Source: an uncultured Prevotella sp. (GTDB lineage: Bacteria; Bacteroidota; Bacteroidia; Bacteroidales; Bacteroidaceae). Taken from it: DNA of 28,394 bases. Shown here in pieces: positions 23,476 to 28,394 of the stretch (position 1 is its first letter; every line of letters starts with the position of its first letter). Location of the stretch: NCBI GenBank assembly GCA_934281565.1, contig CAKQXI010000016.1, positions 1 to 28,394 of the forward strand, given 5' to 3'. A program made the position numbers and the translations under genes. The notes under the pieces were generated by a model. That model ran no database searches. It worked only from the letters and a program-made list of their open reading frames with translations, and had not been told where the DNA came from.

Positions 23476-24771
23476 ATGAGTACAGAAAAGAAACTTCGCT
23501 TTGAGACACTTCAGTTACACGTAGGTCAAGAGAACCCTGATCCTGCTACCGATGCTCGTGCGGTGCCTATCTACCAGACAACAAGTTATGTTTTCCGCAA
23601 TTCCCAGCACGCAGCCGACCGTTTTGGTCTTCGTGATGCCGGCAATATATATGGTCGTTTGACCAACTCTACACAGGGTGTGTTTGAAGACCGTGTCGCA
23701 GCACTTGAGGGTGGTGTAGCAGGTTTGGCTGTTGCTTCTGGTGCAGCTGCTGTCACATACGCTTTGCAGAACATTCTGCAAAATGGTGACCATATCGTTG
23801 CTGCCGACAATCTCTATGGTGGCTCTTTCAACCTTATCACACATACACTCAGCACACAAGGAATTACCAACACCATCGTTGATGTTCGTGACTTCGATGC
23901 AGTAGAGGCTGCCATCCAGCCAAATACCAAGGTTCTCTATGCAGAGACATTTGGTAATCCAAACTCTGATGTCACAGACATCGACAAGTTGGCTGAGATT
24001 GCTCACCGTCATAACATCCCATTGATTATAGACAACACATTCGGCACTCCATACTTAATTCGTCCTATCGAACACGGAGCTGACATCGTAGTTCACTCAG
24101 CCACTAAGTTCATTGGCGGTCACGGAAGCTCCCTCGGTGGTGTCATCGTAGATGGTGGCAAGTTTGATTGGAAAGCTAACGCTGACAAGTTCCCAACATT
24201 AGCTAAGCCAGACCCATCATATCATGGTGCAGTATTCGCAGATGTAGCAGGTGCGGCAGCATTCGTAACTCGTATCCGTGCGGTCATTCTTCGTGATACT
24301 GGTGCCACCATCAGTCCATTCAACGCTTGGATACTCTTACAAGGCTTGGAAACATTGAGCCTCCGTGTAGAGCGTCATGTACAGAACGCCTTGAAGATTG
24401 TGGAATACCTGGAGAAGAACCCTAAGGTAGCCAAGGTTAATCACCCTGCAATACCTACTCATCCTGACCATGAGCTTTACAAGAAGCTCTATCCTAATGG
24501 TGCTGGCTCTATCTTCACCTTTGAGATCAAGGGCGGTCAAGAGCAAGCATGGGAGTTCATCGACCACTTGCGCATCTTCTCACTCTTGGCTAATGTAGCT
24601 GATGTGAAGTCTCTCGTTATCCACCCTGCAACTACTACTCACTCTCAGATGAGTCCAGAGGAGTTGGAGCAGCAGCACATCTACCCTTCTACTATTCGTT
24701 TGAGCGTTGGTATTGAGAATATTGACGACTTGATTGAGGCACTTGACGAGGCTTTTACGTACGTTAAATAA
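23476..24771 (+). CDS. metY: O-acetylhomoserine sulfhydrylase (PLP-dependent Cys/Met metabolism enzyme)
   Basis: Pyridoxal-phosphate enzyme of the cystathionine gamma-synthase family, here most like O-acetylhomoserine aminocarboxypropyltransferase, which makes homocysteine from O-acetylhomoserine and sulfide. The 431-residue length fits MetY (425-435) better than MetB/MetC (about 380-400). Motifs: FETLQLHVGQENPDPATDARAVPIYQ at the N-terminus (shown in part: LHVGQ and VPIYQTTSY), YGRLTNST, the cofactor-contacting ASGAAAVTYAL, and the PLP lysine in SATKFIGGHG (Lys211). Codon use is visibly more optimised (many GGT, CGT, GCT, AAG) than in neighbours, suggesting high expression. cysK follows 161 nt downstream with a structured repeat between and no obvious new promoter. 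Confidence 0.92.
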   Translation: MSTEKKLRFETLQLHVGQENPDPATDARAVPIYQTTSYVFRNSQHAADRFGLRDAGNIYGRLTNSTQGVFEDRVAALEGGVAGLAVASGAAAVTYALQNILQNGDHIVAADNLYGGSFNLITHTLSTQGITNTIVDVRDFDAVEAAIQPNTKVLYAETFGNPNSDVTDIDKLAEIAHRHNIPLIIDNTFGTPYLIRPIEHGADIVVHSATKFIGGHGSSLGGVIVDGGKFDWKANADKFPTLAKPDPSYHGAVFADVAGAAAFVTRIRAVILRDTGATISPFNAWILLQGLETLSLRVERHVQNALKIVEYLEKNPKVAKVNHPAIPTHPDHELYKKLYPNGAGSIFTFEIKGGQEQAWEFIDHLRIFSLLANVADVKSLVIHPATTTHSQMSPEELEQQHIYPSTIRLSVGIENIDDLIEALDEAFTYVK

Positions 24772-24777
24772 AATTCT

Positions 24778-24902
24778 GGAAGTTAAGTTAATGGGAAGTT
24801 ATCGCTCCCTTCGGTCGCTCGAGAAGTTAAGGGACATTAGTCCTAAGGTTTAAGCGATAAGACTATTGTCCCTTAACTTCCCTCTAACTTCTCTTAACTT
24901 CC
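24778..24902. repeat. Nested inverted-repeat element between metY and cysK
   Basis: The spacer is built from GAAGTTA-type units in opposite orientations. Outer arms GGAAGTTAAG (24778-24787) and CTTAACTTCC (24893-24902) are perfect; inner arms GAAGTTAAGGGACA (24823-24836) and TGTCCCTTAACTTC (24867-24880) are a perfect 14-bp pair extended by 5 more pairs after one mismatch. An additional 8-bp pair, TTATCGCT (24799-24806) with AGCGATAA (24853-24860), would compete with the inner stem. No U-tract follows, so it is not a simple terminator. It looks like a dispersed palindromic element; its copy number cannot be seen here. Confidence 0.8.
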
Positions 24903-24932
24903 TTTAAATTACCATATTAAAAACGAAACAAA

Positions 24933-25880
24933 ATGGCAAAGATATACAAACAAATCACCGATCTTATCGGCAAGACCCCACTGGTAGAGCTTGGTAAATA
25001 CTCCGCTTCCAGAGGCTTAGAGACTCCAGTTATCGCAAAGGTGGAATTTTTCAACCCGGGCGGTAGTGTAAAGGACCGTATCGCATTCGCAATGATAGAG
25101 AATGCAGAGAAAAAAGGACTCCTGAAACCGGGAGCGACTATCATTGAGCCAACAAGTGGCAACACTGGCGTTGGTCTCGCATTGGTATCTGCCGTGAAAG
25201 GCTATCACCTCATTCTCACGATGCCAGAAACCATGAGCATTGAACGCCGAAACTTGGTGAAGGCATACGGTGCACAGGTGAAGTTGACCAGTGGCAAGGA
25301 TGGAATGCCGGGTGCCATCAAAGCTGCAGAAGAATTGCGTGACTCTATCCCGGGTTCTGTCATTCTTGAACAGTTTGAAAATCCAGCGAACCCTGAGAAG
25401 CATTACCTCACTACTGGTCCTGAGATTTGGGAAGACACGGATGGGGAAATCGACATCTTTGTTGCTGGCGTTGGTACTGGCGGTACAATATCTGGTATTG
25501 GCAAGTACTTGAAAGAGAAGAACCCTAATGTGAAGATCATTGCCGTAGAACCTGCGACATCACCAGTGTTGAACGGCGGTCAAAGCGGTCCTCATAAGAT
25601 ACAAGGCATCGGCGCAGGCTTTATTCCAAAGACTTACAACAGTGCTTACATTGATGAAGTCTTTGATGTACAAAATGACGATGCCATCCTCGCTGGTCGA
25701 CAGTTGGCTCAAACCGAGGGTCTCCTTGTTGGTATATCTTCTGGAGCCTCTGCCTTTGCAGCCACAGAGATAGCCAAGCGTCCTGAGAACAAAGGCAAGA
25801 AGATTGTCGCTCTCTTGCCTGATACAGGCGAACGTTACTTAAGTACTGTACTCTATGCTTTCGAGGAATATCCTCTGTAA
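24933..25880 (+). CDS. cysK: Cysteine synthase A (O-acetylserine sulfhydrylase)
   Basis: PLP enzyme that makes L-cysteine from O-acetylserine and sulfide. The 315-residue protein has the PLP lysine at Lys47 in NPGGSVKDR, the substrate loop EPTSGNTGVGLAL (about residues 72-84), the phosphate-binding GVGTGGTISGIGKYLK (about 178-193), and QGIGAGFIPK, with the SSGASAFAA serine loop near the C-terminus. Length and motifs are standard for CysK; the longer CysM or cystathionine beta-synthase features are absent. It lies downstream of metY on the same strand; both consume sulfide, so co-regulation is likely. The C-terminus ends EEYPL, and a strong terminator follows. Confidence 0.95.
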   Translation: MAKIYKQITDLIGKTPLVELGKYSASRGLETPVIAKVEFFNPGGSVKDRIAFAMIENAEKKGLLKPGATIIEPTSGNTGVGLALVSAVKGYHLILTMPETMSIERRNLVKAYGAQVKLTSGKDGMPGAIKAAEELRDSIPGSVILEQFENPANPEKHYLTTGPEIWEDTDGEIDIFVAGVGTGGTISGIGKYLKEKNPNVKIIAVEPATSPVLNGGQSGPHKIQGIGAGFIPKTYNSAYIDEVFDVQNDDAILAGRQLAQTEGLLVGISSGASAFAATEIAKRPENKGKKIVALLPDTGERYLSTVLYAFEEYPL

Positions 25881-25913
25881 AGCTAATCTCATAAGTATAA
25901 CTATAAATCCTTC

Positions 25914-25955
25914 AAAGAGGGTGCCAGTGATTTGGTACCCTCTTTTTGTTTTTTC
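25914..25955 (+). terminator. Intrinsic terminator after cysK
   Basis: AGAGGGTGCC (25916-25925) pairs with GGTACCCTCT (25934-25943) as ten pairs including one G-T, around an 8-nt loop, extended by two A-T pairs and followed by TTTTTGTTTTTT. Confidence 0.9.
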
Positions 25956-25968
25956 CATGAAAACTTGG

Positions 25969-25997
25969 TTGTTTTTCATTTTTTATGCTTATCTTTG
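25969..25997 (+). promoter_or_regulatory. Promoter of the secreted phosphodiesterase-family gene
   Basis: TTG (25969-25971, or 25965-25967), 18-22 bp, TATCTTTG (25990-25997), 57 nt before the ATG at 26055. It begins directly after the cysK terminator. Confidence 0.65.
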
Positions 25998-26054
25998 CCA
26001 AAGCATCCTTATGGACGATGCCTAACTTAAAACAACTATTAATTAAAAGAAGAC

Positions 26055-27104
26055 ATGAGAAAAAAGATTTCCATGAGAAGAATTGCCTGTCTGTGCATTC
26101 TCTCATTCCTAACGTTATGTACGGAATTGCCTGTCTCTGCCCGCAAGTTCACGGTCTTGCAGTGGAACATCTGGCAAGAGGGAACGATGGTTCCCGGAGG
26201 CTATGATGCCATTGTCAAGGAGATTGTCAGGTTGAAACCAGACTTCGTTACGTTCAGCGAGGTAAGGAACTACGACAACACTCGCTTTTGCGACCGCATC
26301 ACGGAAAGCCTAAGGCAACAAGGGGAGACTTACTATTCTTTCCTTAGCGACGACACTGGTTTGCTGAGTCGTTATCCCATCACTGACTCCGTTACTGTTT
26401 TCCCTTTGAACAACGACCACGGAAGCATCTATAAGCTTAATGCCGACTTGGACGGTCAGCGCATGGCTATCTATACCGCTCATCTCGACTACTTAGACGA
26501 GGCTTATTACAACGTACGTGGCTATGATGGTTCTTCATGGAAGAAAATCCCTATCCCTACTTCCATTGCTGAGGTATTGATCCGTAACGACAAGTCGCAG
26601 CGTGACGATGCTATCCGCAACTTCATCGCTGACGGAAAGAAAGAGATAGAAAAAGGAAGCATCGTCATCATTGGCGGAGACTTCAATGAGCCATCCCATT
26701 TAGACTGGATACGAGAAACCAAGGACTTGTACGACCACAATGGCATGATTATTCCTTGGACCGTAACGTTGTTGCTTGACAATGCTGGTTACCAAGATGC
26801 TTATCGCACTCGTTATCCGAATGTCCTCACCCACCCCGGCTTCACTTTCCCATCCGATAACCCATTGGTTGCCGAGAAGAAACTAAGTTGGGCCCCAGAG
26901 TCTGACGAGCGTGACCGCATCGACTATATTTTCTATCACCCTCATCCTCGTCTGAAGTTAAAGGATGCTATCATCTTTGGTCCAAGAAAGAGTATCTACA
27001 AAGCAAAACGAGTGGCAGAGACTTCAAAGGACAAGTTTATCGAACCTTTGGGAGTATGGCCTACCGACCATAAAGGTTTGTTGGTTACTTTTGAGTTAAA
27101 GTAA
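26055..27104 (+). CDS. Secreted endonuclease/exonuclease/phosphatase superfamily protein
   Basis: A 349-residue Mg-dependent phosphoesterase of the EEP (DNase I-like) fold. The N-terminus is a signal peptide (basic MRKKISMRRI, then CLCILSFLTLCTELPVSA, cleavage near residue 33), so it acts outside the cytoplasm. Catalytic motifs in order: WNIWQEG (asparagine near 41), FVTFSEVRNYD (metal glutamate near 71), IIGGDFNEPSHLDW (aspartate/asparagine near 209-213), ERDRIDYIFYHP (near 291) and WPTDHKGLLV (final Asp-His near 337). Family members act on nucleic acids, inositol phosphates, sphingomyelin or other phosphodiesters; the substrate cannot be told from the sequence. It is monocistronic, flanked by terminator and repeats. 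Confidence 0.9.
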   Translation: MRKKISMRRIACLCILSFLTLCTELPVSARKFTVLQWNIWQEGTMVPGGYDAIVKEIVRLKPDFVTFSEVRNYDNTRFCDRITESLRQQGETYYSFLSDDTGLLSRYPITDSVTVFPLNNDHGSIYKLNADLDGQRMAIYTAHLDYLDEAYYNVRGYDGSSWKKIPIPTSIAEVLIRNDKSQRDDAIRNFIADGKKEIEKGSIVIIGGDFNEPSHLDWIRETKDLYDHNGMIIPWTVTLLLDNAGYQDAYRTRYPNVLTHPGFTFPSDNPLVAEKKLSWAPESDERDRIDYIFYHPHPRLKLKDAIIFGPRKSIYKAKRVAETSKDKFIEPLGVWPTDHKGLLVTFELK

Positions 27105-27172
27105 CGATATAAGAGATTGCCATTAGTTCATAGCATTTCTCTTACCCTCAGAATATATATTATAGCAACACT

Positions 27173-27232
27173 ATGAAGTCCTTTATAAGGGTCTAACAAC
27201 ACACTGTCTTACGCCCTTATAAAGTACTTCAT
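27173..27232. repeat. 19-bp inverted repeat (hairpin) downstream of the EEP gene
   Basis: Left arm 27173-27191 and right arm 27214-27232 are complementary at 18 of 19 positions around a 22-nt loop; the arm reads ATGAAGTCCTTTATAAGGG. There is no U-tract directly after it. The right arm is also the first unit of the 23-bp tandem array. Confidence 0.8.
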
Positions 27233-27305
27233 TACACCTATATAAAGCACTGTGTTTCACTTATACAAAGCACTGTGTCATACCTAAAGGAAGTACTTTC
27301 ATAAA
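27214..27305. repeat. Four degenerate 23-bp tandem repeats
   Basis: Units start at 27214, 27237, 27260 and 27283 and follow the pattern CYTATAnAAAGYACTnnnTnnCA; units 2 and 3 share AAAGCACTGTGT, and units 1 and 4 share AAGTACTT. Together with the inverted repeat this fills most of the 243-bp gap between the EEP gene and the next, convergent gene. No reading frame or promoter is evident in the gap. Confidence 0.75.
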
Positions 27306-27347
27306 GTGCCATAAACAATACTAATTGCTTCTATTCATTGCTATTGG

Positions 27348-28394
27348 TTAGAAAGCAAGGAATGGACGACTGCCACCATAACTTGTAGTCTTACCAGCAC
27401 TTGTAAGACCAAAGTACGCACGACCATCATTGGTACCACTCATGTGCACGGCATTCACATAATCAGTATCCGAAGAACTCCACTCAACAATGAAGTCACT
27501 GGAGAGAAAAACAGAATAATTCCCATCACCAACTTTAGCCAAGGCATTATTTATTGATGCCGTTGTATTTATCGATCCGTTCTTCGTCAAATAACACTTA
27601 CCTATACTCGAAACATAATTCAAAGTGACATCCGCACCTCCCAAACCTGTCAATACAGCATAAAACTGACCAGCCGAAGCTATGAACCAACCTGTTGATT
27701 TCTTAGGAAAGTTATTGGCAGCTTCTTGGGCAGCGTTATATTGATAGACTTTATAAAATATCGGGCATCTTTGATTTTGCCAAAGAGCCACTGTATTCTT
27801 GTATCCTGAGCCAATAGCTGAATTCTTGGAAGTAGGGATATTTGCAGCCGTGGTTTTCACCGATTGGTAATTTCCGTTACTTAATGCCCAATGAACTATA
27901 CCACCGAGATAAGCATTCACTTTTGACCCACCCCAAGCATTTGCTGCGAAATCGGCTTCTACTTCTTTAACGGAATAACCACCGTATGTGTTTATATATT
28001 TAAAAGCCATTACCAAGGCATGACCGCCGATACCATCGGCTTTCGTATTTTTCTCTACCCAATAGTCATCGTTGCCTTGGGCAATATAACCAACAAGACC
28101 TATTGATGTCTTATTAGAAGCTAAGGCTTCGTTCTGATGGGTAAGCGCACCATCGGAATAATAAATATCTCCTAACTCCAACGTAAATCTTTGCTTCTTC
28201 TCCAAAACGCTGGAACCAGAACTAATGGCATTGGCTTTTATGGCAGGAACAGTTGTAGACCATACGCCATACTCTTTTTTGCCTCCGCTGAATTTAGTTT
28301 CTGTATTTGGCTTTACGATCTCAACAAACTTATTGTTGGTATATTCATAATTGGTAACCTTGAATGGTTTATTTGTGCCAAAGTTCTCACTGGC
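27348..28394 (-). CDS. Fimbrillin-like surface protein, 5' end cut by window edge
   Basis: The frame is open from the stop at 27348 to the window edge, so 348 C-terminal residues are visible and the N-terminus, with any signal or lipobox, is missing; a TTG at 28203-28205 is internal, not the start. The sequence is rich in Asn, Ser, Gly and Thr with few cysteines, as in exported Bacteroidetes proteins. It contains GWFIASAGQFYAVLTGLGG (about 160 residues from the end), a pattern found in fimbrillin-family and Fib_succ-like proteins, and ends SRPFLAF, close to the R-P-x-L-A-F end typical of this group. Likely a fimbrillin-like or related surface lipoprotein; moderately sure of surface location, unsure of family. 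Confidence 0.75.
   Translation of the reverse strand, partial: ASENFGTNKPFKVTNYEYTNNKFVEIVKPNTETKFSGGKKEYGVWSTTVPAIKANAISSGSSVLEKKQRFTLELGDIYYSDGALTHQNEALASNKTSIGLVGYIAQGNDDYWVEKNTKADGIGGHALVMAFKYINTYGGYSVKEVEADFAANAWGGSKVNAYLGGIVHWALSNGNYQSVKTTAANIPTSKNSAIGSGYKNTVALWQNQRCPIFYKVYQYNAAQEAANNFPKKSTGWFIASAGQFYAVLTGLGGADVTLNYVSSIGKCYLTKNGSINTTASINNALAKVGDGNYSVFLSSDFIVEWSSSDTDYVNAVHMSGTNDGRAYFGLTSAGKTTSYGGSRPFLAF

Noticed and set aside
27214..27305. CRISPR-like array
   Set aside because: Units are contiguous 23-mers without spacers and are degenerate; no cas genes in the window.

Overview
The window looks like chromosomal DNA of a member of the Bacteroidales, most likely Prevotellaceae (Prevotella/Segatella type). 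Three things point there. Nearly every intergenic start region has a TAnnTTTG -7 box, in the best cases with a TTG/TTTG 19-20 bp upstream, which is the Bacteroidetes promoter form. Gene families largely confined to Bacteroidetes are present (a DUF6249 / ECF sigma / DUF5056 trio, a TonB-ExbB-ExbD-ExbD locus, a fimbrillin-like surface protein). Shine-Dalgarno sequences are scarce. There is no phage, transposase, CRISPR array or toxin cluster; this is mostly housekeeping sequence with structured intergenic regions.

Layout. 1-2410 (-): lutA-lutB-lutC lactate oxidation operon, with lutC cut by the window edge. 2622-4685 (+): topoisomerase III. 4682-6272 (-): a membrane protein, an ECF sigma factor and a membrane protein, forming a probable envelope-signalling operon. 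6425-8373 (+): rRNA m5C methyltransferase and dihydrofolate reductase, overlapping. 8454-8575 (+): candidate small RNA or terminator region. 8604-9098 (-): Lrp/AsnC regulator with a palindrome inside its own promoter. 9180-14176 (-): exbD, exbD, unknown membrane protein, exbB, tRNA-Ser(GGA), tatD, polyprenyl synthase, tonB. 14344-15033 (+): cytidylate kinase, followed by a second small-RNA candidate (15121-15260). 15259-22617 (-): ispH, a DUF1573 protein and a 1792-residue alpha-2-macroglobulin-like protein. 22735-23271 (-): O6-alkylguanine-DNA alkyltransferase. 23476-25880 (+): O-acetylhomoserine sulfhydrylase and cysteine synthase, with a nested inverted repeat between them. 26055-27104 (+): secreted endonuclease/exonuclease/phosphatase-family protein. 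27173-27305: inverted and 23-bp tandem repeats. 27348-28394 (-): 3' part of a surface protein.

How the genes fit together. The 9-14 kb block holds a complete energy-transduction set (TonB, ExbB, two ExbD) for TonB-dependent outer-membrane uptake, interleaved with isoprenoid and tRNA genes; exbB begins only 14 nt from the tRNA-Ser gene, so it probably shares the tRNA transcript. metY and cysK both incorporate sulfide into amino acids. The sigma-factor trio has the layout of a membrane-linked regulator. No clearly new multi-gene system is evident. The most promising unexplained signals are two short orphan transcription units with promoters and terminators (8.5 kb and 15.2 kb), the palindrome inside the lrp promoter, the tRNA-exbB junction, the structured repeat elements at 24.8 kb and 27.2 kb, and a four-histidine face in the DUF5056 membrane protein.
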